Assembly: GCA_019671005.1 (NCBI GenBank)
Contig: CM033732.1
Span: forward strand, 7,844,886 to 7,908,885
Length of the DNA: 64,000 bases
Direction: 5' to 3'
DNA from: Hibiscus mutabilis
Taxonomy: Eukaryota; Streptophyta; Magnoliopsida; Malvales; Malvaceae
Position 1 is the stretch's first letter. Each line of letters begins with the position of its first letter. The notes beneath the pieces were generated by a model. It saw nothing but the letters and a program-made list of their open reading frames with translations, did not search any database and was not told the DNA's origin. Of the stretch, positions 33,810 through 43,929 are shown piece after piece. Made by a program: the position numbers and the translations under genes.

Positions 33810-35778
33810 TGTAATCACTAAATTTTATCTGATTATATATATATATATACTAGTTTAAGTTATTAATTGTTATTATTATGGGCTGAAATAATAAAAAATA
33901 GATATAAAATAATATTAAAACCCAATTAGTTTATTAATGTTCAAGTCTAATATTATTACATAACCCCAAAAATATTTACATTATACCAGGCCTGTTTAAA
34001 GCCCAAACCTAACTAACCCAAATAACAGGTAATAAAACCCTAATATGTTTATCTCATTGCGCAGCTCATTCCTGTTGTTGTATCTAACGGTCCAAATCAA
34101 GGAGATACACTTCAACTGACAGCGTATGATGCACGTCCCATCTTTCTAACTTTCCACGTGCCATGTGGCCTCTCCAATTACTGCCACGTCACCTCCCAGA
34201 TTGCATCTTTGGCGTCCATTTCAGGTAATATTTTAGCCGTTGAATCAGATCTTATTCAACAACCCAGGTTAATTTCGACCATAAGAGACCATCTACCTCC
34301 TTTTTCAGACGCCGCCACGTCCCAAATTTCGCCGCGAACCCTGAAGCTGCCACATCCACGTATGGCGATCGGCCACCATCTTCCTCAGACCTCGAACATG
34401 CAAAAAGTAGAAATATCGAAGAGCTATTTCATCATTAAACCACAGATCTAGGCTAGAGTAATAATCTACCTATGTAATCGAAAATATATAACAAAGAAAA
34501 TTCCATCTTTGTATCAGATTTCGAATCAATACAAACTAGAAAAGAGATTTCAGAGAGGAATTCTTTATTTTTCATTTCGAATCTAAAAAAAACAAAAGTT
34601 AAAAGGGGATCTAGGGTTTATCGTTCTGGTCTCCGGGCCGCCTCCTTGCATGGTGGCCGAGGTTGGTGCCGCCGATGAACGACACCTTTGCGCTTGTCCC
34701 TTCGCCTTCTCGCTTTGCTTTCCCGGCAAGAGTCCAAAATTTCGAGGGTTTTTGAAAGGTTTTCTTAAAATAAAATGGGATTAAAGTTTCGGTTTTCTTA
34801 GATCTAGGTAAAAATGAGATTTTTTTTCTGAAAATCTGAGTTGAAAATCAGTTTCAGAAGGAAAAAGGGTGTCTTTTGGGGTGAGTTTAAGGTTTCGCCG
34901 ACACCGACAAATGGCAACCGGCGGTGTTTGAAGACGGCCGACGCGACGGAACCCCGTCGATTTCTAGGATCATGGAGAGAGGATTTCAGAGTTTTTTTAG
35001 GAGGTCGGTTAAAATGAGTTTATTAAAAAAAGATGGTATTTTATACTTGGACCTTCTGAAAAATGGGTTATTTCATTAATAAGCCCCTCTACATTTTCGT
35101 AATAACGATCTCGGTCTTTCTGCGTTTTTAAATTCTTCTTGCAGTCCTTCTAAATTTTCTTAAAAACGCAAATTCGTCCTTTTTTTTATTTTAATCCATT
35201 TTTAGTGGTTTAATCCCCTCTTAGTCCCTTGAATTTTCAGTTTTGTTTCAATGTAGTCCCCAGATTCCAGTGGTCTAACCCCCTAGTTCCCCCTGTCAAT
35301 TTATTTTGCTTTTTATTTCAATCCCGCATAGCATTTATATTTAGTATGTTATATATTTTACATATATATGTGCAATCGTATGATAAATAATATATGTATA
35401 AAATCATGGTTCTGTATACTATGTTATTATATCTACATCATTTGCATTCTATTTGCCTTTTATTTGTTTATTTGCTCCTTATATATATATATATATATGC
35501 TATTAGCTATTTTATGTATATCATCCCTATATTATATATATTATATCCTATATTATATTGGTATAGTACACAGTATGTATACAGCCCTTTTAGAAAAAGG
35601 AAAAACGTGATATTATATGTTATATTAATAAATATAGTATATATATATTGTCTTTAATATAGTATGTTATTTGTAATGTTTAATATATATATATATAGTT
35701 TTTTTAGAAGTAATATGCATGTATATAGTGTACGCTTATAATATATACTTGTATAATATGGTTTGATGCATTGTTTAT

Positions 35779-35815
<37 letters not shown>

Positions 35816-36421
35816 TGCGTTTATTCTTACTATGTGTGCCATACTGTTTCATATATGTTATATTTTATGTTTTTTAATGTATGCTTTATATATAGTGTAA
35901 TTGCTTTTTTTTTCATTATTATATGCATGATTGTTTATTTTTACCCTTTATTTATGTTGGCATATCTTGATTTGTTCATACATTTAAATTATTCATGTTT
36001 ACTTATTGGTTTAAATTAGTTCTCAAGGCCTCGATATCTTAGTGGGAGTATCGTCCCGAGTCTTCGGGCATCATCTCCTTTTGTTATCGCGAGTTGCAGG
36101 TTAGGTTATGTTCATGCATTCATGCATTTTAGGGATTAGATTTTAAGTTAAACCGAATTTTAAATTTTCTTTGCATTTACGATATGAACTCCTAGATACC
36201 AATTTTAGGCGTTGTGGGTGCTAATCCTTCCCTATACGTAATCGACTCCTGAACTCTTTTTAAATCTATGATTTTATTTTTCAGTGTCCGATCTACCCTT
36301 TAAATGATCAGTAGTGACTCTTTTATTTTTTTCTTCAAAATACGTGTTTTTTTTCCAAAATTTCCCTTCAAATCAATTTTTTTAAGAAAACGAGGGATAT
36401 CAAAAAAATTTAGTCGCTACA
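33810..36421 (+). mobile_element. Solo LTR (2612 bp) of an Ogre/Tat-like family, inserted in LINE RNase H
   Basis: Starts tgtaatcact and ends tagtcgctaca, flanked by ggaac (33805-33809) and tgaac (36422-36426). No internal region remains, so it arose by LTR-LTR recombination. It shares its terminal block (about 36200-36300: gtgctaatccttccctat, acgtaatcgactcctgaac; and cagtgtccgatctaccc) with the LTR at 45965-48728 in the opposite orientation. Orientation is set by the related LTR, whose polypurine tract is visible. AT microsatellites occupy 35340-35900. Small open frames here are not genes. Confidence 0.85.
35480..35815. repeat. (TA)n and (TATG/TG)n microsatellites within the solo LTR
   Basis: Runs of alternating ta at about 35481-35499, 35681-35697 and 35780-35801, the last passing into tgtatgtgtgtgtg. 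Confidence 0.9.
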
Positions 36422-36739
36422 TGAACAGAACAGTGCTGCGGACAGATTAGCAAAGGCAGGAATATATCGACCGTAAATAATGGAGGGGCGCAATGAGTTC
36501 GGTGGCTGCAATTCTGTAATATTGCAATGACATTGGTTGGGCTGTGTGGCCATGTTTCTTATGATTGCCGCGATGATAACTCTAGAGGGTGAGACTGCAT
36601 AGTTTAAGGTGATGTCGTGGGGCCTTCAATGTTCCAAGTGATATCGATTAGCTTGACAGGTGAAAATGTAATGGTTTATTGCTGTAAGGCCACTGGTTGT
36701 GTGTTAGTCTGAATACATCAAATTTTCGCTTCTGTAGTA

Positions 36740-37332
36740 TGTCACGGGCCGTCAGCCGAGGCCCGAGTCATTGGCACCACAGGGTGCACACCAGGGTTCC
36801 CAAGAGGTTCAGATAAAGATCTTGGGCCCAAAGAGACCACTAGACTTAGCCCGATCCGTGGGAGATTCTAGAAAGCATATCCATCCACTTTGACCTATGT
36901 AAACTTGCCTTGTATACATAAGATTTGTTACCATAGATAGATGGGAATATTCCCAGGATTGTACCATTGTGGTTGGTGGGCTTTGATCTTAGCCGTCGAT
37001 ATAAATTTGTATAGACCGTCGGATTAGGGGGAACTCAACTATAAATAGAGGCCTTCCCCTCCTCATTTCATGTATCCAAGTTTCCAAGGAATAAAGACAT
37101 TTACTCTAAATCCTCTGAGTGTTCTTGTGTTCTTTCTTTGTTCTTGAGCGTTCTTTCGAAGTTCTTCTTCGCTCATCTCTTTTGATCCGATTCCGCGTAG
37201 AACGCTTTGCGTTTGTCGGTGCTTAGGAAGTTTGATCTTCCGAGAGGGTTGAAAAGGCTTACTTAGGCGTTTGTCTGGAGTCACATCGCCTAAGGCCGCA
37301 CGTTGGGCTGGTTGGAATTCTAGCACGTGACA
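36740..37332 (+). repeat. 5' LTR of the gag-protease gypsy element (593 bp)
   Basis: tgtcacgggccg ... gcacgtgaca. Aligned by eye with 39869-40462 there are about 13 substitutions and one 1-nt indel. A ctataaatagagg TATA motif is at about 37040-37050. Confidence 0.95.
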
Positions 37333-37333
37333 A

Positions 37334-37350
37334 TTGGTATCAGAGCCTTG
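37334..37350 (+). promoter_or_regulatory. Primer binding site, gag-protease gypsy element
   Basis: ttggtatcagagcctt directly after the LTR, complementary to initiator Met tRNA; typical of chromoviruses. Confidence 0.9.
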
Positions 37351-37395
37351 TTCGAGCGACGTGAGCTAGTTCGAGGCACGAAGCATCGAGTTGAG

Positions 37396-38680
37396 ATGGC
37401 ACCAAAGAAGGGAGAGAATGCTGCTGCGAGCCATAAGGGTGTGGAGACCCAGGCGGACAAAGGAAGTCGAGCAAACTCGAGGGACAAGTTATCGGCACTC
37501 GAGGAGAGGGTCACCAGGCTTGAGGGATCTATGAAGGATTCTGTGGAGCGACTCGACGTGGTGGATACACGGATCGAGGAGCTGGATGACCATGGTGATC
37601 AGTCAGAGGGAAAGAGAGATGCTCTCGAAGCCAGGTTGGAGGCATTGAGGGTGGAAATGGTGGATCTGAAGGCGGAAGTGATGGTTTATCAAGCTGCCAT
37701 GCGGAACGGTGTGTTAACCACGATGACACCTAGACCGATGAATGACATTCCGAAGCCAAGAGAGTTCAAGAGGAACCGGTCGGCGAAAGATGTTGAGAAC
37801 TTCATTTGGTGCATGGAGCGGTACTTCCGGGCAATGAGCATCACAGACGATGCCGAGAAGGTAAATACTGCTGTTGTTTACTTGACTGACGTTGCTTTGT
37901 TATGGTTGCGACGTAGGTGCCTTGATGAGAATAGAGGAGGCACGGGCGTTGGAACATAGGAGGAGTTCCAAGCAGAGTTCAAGCAACAGTTTTGCCCGAG
38001 TAACACGGAGAAAGAAGCCAGGACCAAGTTTAGGAGGCTTCGACACGATGGATCCATTGCGGATTACATCCAGGAGTTTAGTGAGCTACAACTCCTTATC
38101 CCCGGCTTGTGTGAGAAGGATGCGTTTTTCACGTTTATGGATGGATTGAAGCCATGGGCCAGGACCGAGTTAGAGCGGAGGGATGTTCAGGAACTTTCCA
38201 AAGCCCTAGCCATTGCGGAGTCCTTGACCGATTATAGTGCTTACAAGTCCATGGAGTCCAAGTCTTCCAAGCCCCATGGCAAGGGTATTGATGGGAGAGA
38301 CGAGGACGTGTCTGGAGATAGCAGCGATGATGGCAAAGAGAGGCCATCGACCAAGCCAAACCGGTACGCTAAACTAGATGATCGGAAGGATCGAGGATCC
38401 ATAAGGTGCTACCATTGTGATGGTCCACACGTAGTGAAAGACTGTCCCAAGAAGAGGAGCCGTCTCGATGCCATTGTCCAGGAGGACGACGAGTCAGATG
38501 GAGAACCCGGTAGAGTTGGTGCAATCGCTAGCATCAAAGGAGGGAAGCCGAGGGGGAAAAAGTACATCGAAAGTGTTACCGATGTAGGGGGCAGCATTTA
38601 GCGCGAGAATGCCCTGATCGAGTCAAGAAGTCCAAGGAGGACGAGCCCGAGAGTGATGAGGCTGCAAAGCTTGGCTCGAT
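37396..38680 (+). pseudogene. Gypsy Gag with coiled coil and two zinc knuckles, two frameshifts
   Basis: Likely start MAPKKGENAAAS at 37396. A long coiled coil (LSALEERVTRLEGS to LEARLEALRVEM) is followed by the retrotransposon Gag domain (PREFKRNRSAKDVENFIW ... KVNTAVVYL). A frame change near 37930 joins EEFQAEFKQQFCPSN and IADYIQEFSEL. The first knuckle is CYHCDGPHVVKDC (about 38410). A second frame change near 38560 precedes the second knuckle CYRCRGQHLAREC (about 38590-38628), whose spacing C-x2-C-x3-H-x4-C is one residue short. Gag assembles the particle. Confidence 0.88.
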
Positions 38681-39868
38681 AATATTAGATTATGTCAAGG
38701 CGAGGAAGGGCCAGAAGCAGAATGGGTTGATGTTTGTCGACATCAACGTGGCGGGACGATCGAGGAGTGCTTTGGTGGACACCGGGGCAAACGATCTGTT
38801 CATGTCTAGGAAGGCTGCCGAGAAGCTTGGTCTTAAAGTTGTGGATTCAACCGGTAAGATCAAGGCGGTAAATTCAAGGGAAGTTCCAGTTGTGGGGACA
38901 GTGCGGAAGATCGAGTTGCAGATTGGGGATTGGAAGGCCAAGGAGGATTTCAAGGTAATCGAGCTAGATGACTTTGATTTTATTTTGGGACTAAACTTCC
39001 TTGACCGTATTGAAGCTCTCATCATTCCGTATGCCAACGTCGTGTGCATCTTGGATCCGAGACAACGGTGCGTTGTGCCTGTGTACCGAGACAACGGGCG
39101 AGGAACCAAGAAGCTGACAGCCATTCAGCTTGTCGAAGATGCTCCAAGCCAAGGAGGCATCGAGTTGGAGGCGACAGTTGGGGACACTACCTTGGATGGG
39201 CGAGAGTTGCCCGAGGCAGTTGGCATGAAGGCCATCGAGGAGCCATCCATGAGCGAGGTGGCCGAGGCATCGAACTTCAATGGGAGAGAAATGTCGATGG
39301 GATTTGCATTGCCGATGAGCAATGGGGCATCAAACTTCAGGGACGAAGGATTGATGTGTAGAGTAAATGCTGGGAAAATGAGTGAGGTACGTCTTGAACA
39401 CGATGATAGTGTTTTACAATTTGATTTGCCGGATTTGTTGGGTGTAGGGCGCAGAAAACCTAACCCATCAGATGGAGTTGCCAAGACTTGGTGCGGGCCG
39501 AAGCAACCACTCAGGATACCGAGGGTTCGTTCGGTGTTCAACGTGAAGGCATCCAAGTTTGTGCACAAGGATCGGGAGAGTCCAGATCGGGGCAAGTCAG
39601 AACTGGTAGGAAAGAGTTCCTACGATCAAGATGTACCTGGGACGGGAAATTTTGCATGGCGGTGCGGGCCAAGGCGAGCAGTCCTTATGGGGGGACATCC
39701 GAGTCAGAGTCCGGTGCTCTTTATGGGGAGAGCGGTCCTTATGGGGGGACAATCAAGCCAGATTCCGAGTTGGGAGCAAGCCAAGGAACGCGGAAGGAAG
39801 CTCCAGGATCGATCTCAACTTTGTTCGAGAGGCGCGACGAGGGCGTCGCCAAGTTTGGTGGGGGAGAT
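38640..39868 (+). pseudogene. Gypsy aspartic protease and non-coding-like tail
   Basis: The open frame continues from the second knuckle. The protease core is MFVDINVAGRSRSALVDTGAN with D-T-G-A, then DFILGLNFLDRI. About 100 codons later no RT motif appears; the frame stays open through Gly/Arg-rich text with a repeated phrase at about 39680-39750 (ccttatggggggac twice). It ends in the LTR. The lack of RT is a deletion relative to autonomous relatives. Confidence 0.85.
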
Positions 39869-40462
39869 TGTCACGGGCCGTCAGCCGAGACCCGAGTCAT
39901 TGGCACCACGTGGTGCACACCAGGGTTCCCAAGAGGTTCAGATAGAGATCTTGGGCCCAAAGAGACCACTAGACTTAGCCCGATCCGTGGGAGATTCTAG
40001 AAAGCATATCCATCCACTTTGAGATATGTAAACTTGCCTTGTATACATAGGATTTGTTACCATAGATAGATGGGAATATTCCCAGGATTGTACCATTATG
40101 GTTGGTGGGCTTTGATCTTAGCCGTCGATGTAAATTTGTATAGACCGTCGGATTAGGGGGAACTCAACTATAAATAGAGGCCTTCCCCTCCGCATTTCAT
40201 GTATCCAAGTTTCCAAGGAATAAAGGCATTTACTCTAAATCCTCTGAGTGTTCTTGTGTTCTTTCTTTGTTCTTGAGCGTTCTTTCGAAGTTCTTCTTCG
40301 CTCATCTCTTTTGATCCGATTCCGCGTAGAACGCTTTGCGTTTGTCGGTGCTTGGGAAGTTTGATCTTCTGAGAGGGTTGAAAAGGCTTACTTAGGCGTT
40401 TGTCTGGAGTCACATCGCCTAAGGCCGCACGTTGGGCTGGTTGGAATTCTAGCCACGTGACA
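39869..40462 (+). repeat. 3' LTR of the gag-protease gypsy element (594 bp)
   Basis: Near-identical to 36740-37332, preceded by the purine tract ggtgggggagat at 39857-39868 and followed by agta. Confidence 0.95.
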
Positions 40463-40972
40463 AGTAGCTTAGGTATGGTGCACTCTTTTTCTTTTATTTA
40501 GATATAGAAATATTTTTTAATAAGGCTCATATTTTTATCTTGTATTATATGATTTTTATTTATAAATCGTATAATATTTACCTTTCAAAAATAATAGTAT
40601 CCAATCGATTTTTGATTTTTTCAAAAAAAATTGACCTGCGATTGGAAGAGAAGTTTTTCTAAAAAATATATTTAAAATGTCAACTAATATTAATTTGCTG
40701 ATGTGGGAAAAGAGATGTCAAATAAGAGTATTGAGTCAGTTTTCTATTAAAATATTTAATGGTGTTAGTCTAAGTGATTAAATTCATTAATAATTAAAAT
40801 TGAATGATTTACTTCGATAAAATTAAAGATTCATTATCTATATGAAAGTAGAAGTTAAGTTTAATGATTTAAAATGTAAATTACTCACAATGAAGATATG
40901 AAACCAAATTTGATTGTCTATATTCTTATAATAGAAACATGATAAATAAAACAAATAAAAACTCTTAATATT

Positions 40973-41097
40973 TGTCAACAACCTTTAGAGTAAGTGGTTA
41001 AAAGCTCTCAGTTGATACCCTTCCCTTAGGTTATGAGTTCTAGACCCAATAATAACAAATTTTCTCTTCCCCTCCTCCTAGGTAGGAATTGTTAAAA
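40973..41097 (+). mobile_element. tRNA-derived SINE, copy 3, with target duplication
   Basis: Body: gtaagtggttaaaagctctc (A-box-like), cccttaggttatgagttcta (B-box-like), tcttcccctcctcc and taggaattgtt then A8. Flanked by aaaactcttaatattt (about 40957-40972) and aaaactcttaacattt (about 41098-41113), 15 of 16 identical. Complete length is about 125 bp. Confidence 0.75.
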
Positions 41098-41113
41098 AAA
41101 AACTCTTAACATT

Positions 41114-42004
41114 TATATGGATTTGAATCGAGCTTACATATTTAATATTTAAAATATTATTTTAAAAAATGTTATTTTTATTTTAAATGAATTTGAATGT
41201 TGATAGATTCATTAAGTTAAAAAACCTTGTTTTCGATATTTCAATTTTTATATAAAAAATACATTTTTAGGAAAAACAATGAAAAATATTTTTTATTTTC
41301 TAATTTTATATATTTTAAATTTTTTTAACCAACCACATTTCTTTCAATATTTATTCTTTTCTAAAAAAAATAAAAATGAAAACAATACCTATTTCCCGAA
41401 GCCAAACAAACCCTCAACTTTTTGGATGATTTTGACCTATGCTGATCTTTCATTTAAAATGGCCAGACTACTAGAAATCATTTGTCCATTTTTGGTATTT
41501 TTATGTATGTCTCGACTTTAAAAATTAAATTTAAGATTTAGGGTTAAGATTTAAGATTATAGTTTAGGCTATGGGATGTATGGTGTATTTTTAGGGTTGA
41601 TTTAGAATTTAGAGTTAAGGTTTAAAATTCAATTTTTTAGTGTTAAACATAAGAAAGAACACCGGAAAAAAGAAGAGATCTTTATTCTAGACTAACTAGA
41701 TTTTTGTGCATAAACTTTTAAGATAATATTGATATATTTCAAAATAAATGAAAATAGTCTAAGTTTAAAATTGAATTCTCTATTTATTTCAACCATATAT
41801 CTCTCCTTGTTCTATTTTTTTAATTAAATTGATTTAAAATCGTAACTATTTTATTTTATTTTATTTTTGAAAGAAGAACTTTTCAAAGCGAAAAGAGCTA
41901 CCACTTTTATGACATACTAAACTGAAATGGATAGAAGCAAGTAGCCCTAATTTCAAACACACAAATCTACAAACCCTACTTTTTTGTTATTCTTACGGTA
42001 TTGG
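41114..42004. other. Downstream flank of the P450 gene
   Basis: AT-rich, no gene. 41520-41645 is degenerate TTTAGGG-like text that forms one arm of an inverted repeat (see next entry). 41880-42004 is likely P450 3'UTR on the minus strand. Confidence 0.5.
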
Positions 42005-42850
42005 TTACAAGGGATTAAAACGTAGTGTAGGGTAACACACAAGTGGATAAGCCATTTCTGTAGCGAATCCTGGCCCCAGACTTAAATCAACTTTCTCACC
42101 ACACTTCACTTCCCAATCAAAGCATTGAACCAATGAACCCAACGATGCATGCATCACCAACATGGCAAGGGATGCTCCGGGGCACCCTCTTCGACCGCTT
42201 CCGAACGGAAGGAACCGAAAATTTTGACCTTTGAACTCCATTTGATGCTCTCCAATCTTCTCATCGGAGCTTTCTAGGAACCTTTCGGGGTCGAATCCAA
42301 TAGGGTTCTCCCATGAATCAGGGTCCCTCGTGACCGCGTACACATTCACTAGCACTCGGGTCTTGGCCTTCACAAAGAACCCATTTACATTGCAATCTTC
42401 AACACATTCCCTAATGATCAAGGGAGCTGAAGGGTGAAGCCTTAGAGTTTCTCTTATGACAGCTCGGAGATACGGAAGGTTTGGGATGTCGGATTCTTCG
42501 ACTAGCCTGTTTCGCCCTATTACCGAATCGATTTCATCTCTAAGCTTCTTAAAGGCTTCTGGATTGTTGATGAGCTCTCCCATTGCCCATTGTATCGCTG
42601 ACGACGATGTATTGGTCCCGGCCGTGAAAATATCCTTGCATTGCACATTAAAGATCAATTTGGTAGCAATTTGATAGCCTTGCCCCTAAGTTACTAGGGA
42701 CAAAAATCCTTTGCCCTATTTGTGCACAACACTAAAAAATTAAATTCTAAATCCTAATCCTAAATTCTAAGTCCTAACCCCTACACCATAAAAATACGTC
42801 ACACACCTATTACTCTAAGCTCTAGCCTTAAATTCTAATCCTAAACTATA
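41520..42850. repeat. Inverted repeat (about 120-bp arms) flanking P450 exon 2
   Basis: The plus arm 41520-41645 contains agggttaagatttaag, gtgtatttttagggtt and caattttttagtgtt. The intron arm 42724-42850 contains the inverse acactaaaaaattaaattc, aatcctaatcctaaattc and ctacaccataaaaatacg. Both consist of degenerate ttagggttt units, so homology and simple-sequence convergence are hard to separate, but the order of unique words matches. Confidence 0.6.
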
Positions 42851-43859
42851 AGCCAATTTTTAAATGATGAGGCATAAGTAGGGGCGCCGAAAAGGGGCAT
42901 ACATTTCTACTCAACTGACTAGTGAAAGCTTGAAGTTACCAGGAAGAAAGACTTGATGTCGTTCATGGAAAGCTTCACTTCCGCAGTTGGATCTCTGTAA
43001 ACCTCCAACAAAATATCCAACAAATCCATCTTTTGATTCTCATCGAAACCATTACTTGCCTTGTCTTGATGTTCCTCAATGATCCTCTCCACCAACCGGT
43101 CATACTTCAACAAAGCCGCCTTAAGCTTATTCCCATTCCCTGAGAAATCCATCACCTTGAAAGGACCCAAAACATCTCCGACACTTATCTTCCCTGAAAG
43201 CTCCAAACATGTCCGAATAAGCTCCTTGATCTCAGCCGCATCGTTACCAGTCCCCGAACAACGTGTGCTCATCGCCATTCTACAGATAGTATTGTTGGAC
43301 ATGGTCGTCAACTCGGTGCTCAAATCACAGGCCTTCCCTTGTTTGCAACACTTGATCACCGATTCTACTAGCTTGACTTTCTCTTGGTCCCGGATATCGG
43401 CGAAATTGTCTAGCTGAGTGACTGACAACAGCCTTGTCATGCAAAGTTTCTTCATGAAACGCCAGTAGTCACCGTATGGAGCCAAGATAAACCTTGAGCC
43501 TCTATAAATGAAGTACTCCGAGGATCCGAATTCGGGCCTAGAACAAAAATTGAGCTCTTGGGTTTTCAAGACTTCTTTTGCAACAGCGGCGTTGGATACG
43601 ACAAGGCAAGTTGATGCACCCAAACGGATCCCCATGAGAGGGCCGTAGCGTTGAGCCAGGTCTCGAAAAGATTCGGATAGGACCAAGTGGACTAGATGGA
43701 GGTGGCCGATGAAAGGGAGAGCCGGTGGACTCGGCGGATAGGGGACCAGAGTTCGACCAGGCTTGAAAAAAAATTAATTAAAGAATGGACTACCACAACA
43801 GTGATGAACCAAATCAAATACTGAAGATAGTACTGGATGTCTAGGGAAACCAATGCCAT
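42005..43859 (-). CDS. Cytochrome P450 (clan 71, CYP93/CYP712-like), two exons, one frameshift
   Basis: Exon 1 is 43859-42940, exon 2 is 42634-42005, and the intron (305 nt, GT-AG) sits at FFL|DIFTAG in the I-helix, the conserved position in CYP71-clan genes. The start MALVSLDIQYYLQ gives an N-terminal membrane anchor (about residues 12-32), then a proline-rich hinge PYPPSPPALPFIGHLH. Motifs: AGTNTSS (oxygen binding), ETLR (E-x-x-R), FDPERF, and the haem loop FGSGRRGCPGA with its cysteine ligand. The intended length is 516 aa, normal for the family. An A8 tract at 43766-43773 (T8 in sense) is one base short, shifting frame between the anchor and the hinge. ER-bound monooxygenase; substrate not predictable. 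Either a recent pseudogene or a sequencing error. Confidence 0.88.
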
Positions 43860-43913
43860 GGCGAATTGGTGAAGGGATGTTTTAAGGATAGTAAATGGTT
43901 TGCTTTTAACATG

Positions 43914-43921
43914 TTTTTATA
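43914..43921 (-). promoter_or_regulatory. TATA box of the P450 gene
   Basis: The minus strand reads gtcTATAAAAAcatg 55 nt before the ATG, leaving a short leader of about 25 nt. This placement supports 43859 as the true start. Confidence 0.7.
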
Positions 43922-43929
43922 GACCTCCA

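Larger units (their letters stand above)
32123..36739 (+). pseudogene. 5'-truncated L1-like LINE (RT, zf-RVT, RNase H), split by a solo LTR
   Basis: Enters mid-RT: RGLRQGCPLSPLLFN and LQFADDFIIF (the F-A-D-D catalytic motif). After frameshifts come SSYLGLPLG, then RCLLCSLQIELINHLFLYC (zf-RVT, about 33030-33090), WLHRNEILFRGKG, and the RNase H domain from VVKFNTDETFRG (about 33460). The domain is interrupted at 33809 after VNRE and resumes at 36427 with QNSAADRLAKAGIYRP and a stop at about 36474. 3'UTR follows to 36739 and past the gypsy insertion from 40467. Several frameshifts show a long-dead copy. Confidence 0.88.
36740..40462 (+). mobile_element. Non-autonomous Ty3/gypsy element with gag and protease only (3.7 kb)
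   Basis: LTRs 36740-37332 and 39869-40462, iMet-type primer site, gag, protease, a 0.7-kb tail, and a polypurine tract tggtgggggagat just before the 3' LTR. The target duplication is agta (36736-36739, 40463-40466). There is no reverse transcriptase, RNase H or integrase between protease and PPT, so mobility needs enzymes in trans. It inserted in the 3'UTR of the LINE. Confidence 0.93.
31656..40887. mobile_element. MULE with about 250-bp inverted ends, filled by nested retroelements
   Basis: The left arm 31656-31906 (gggtaatttacaatttagatc ... ttgcagatcaattttt) is mirrored by the right arm 40623-40887 (aaaattgacctgcgatt ... atgtaaattactc). The flanking 9-mers ataataaag (31647-31655) and acaatgaag (40888-40896) agree at 7 of 9, consistent with an aged Mutator target duplication. 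A second copy of the inner arm (31990-32100) pairs with the left arm locally. Nothing MULE-coded remains. Without the LINE and gypsy material the element would be under 1.5 kb. Confidence 0.7.

Noticed and set aside
37327..37395. Upstream start of the gypsy Gag
   Set aside because: The longer frame begins inside the LTR end and primer site; MAPKKGEN at 37396 is the natural start.
36740..40462. Treating this as a full gypsy element with hidden RT
   Set aside because: The 39.0-39.87 kb segment was read in all plus frames and shows none of the RT or integrase motifs visible in the Athila element.
41520..41645. Interstitial telomere (TTTAGGG)n
   Set aside because: Only degenerate ttagggtt-like words with no run of perfect units.
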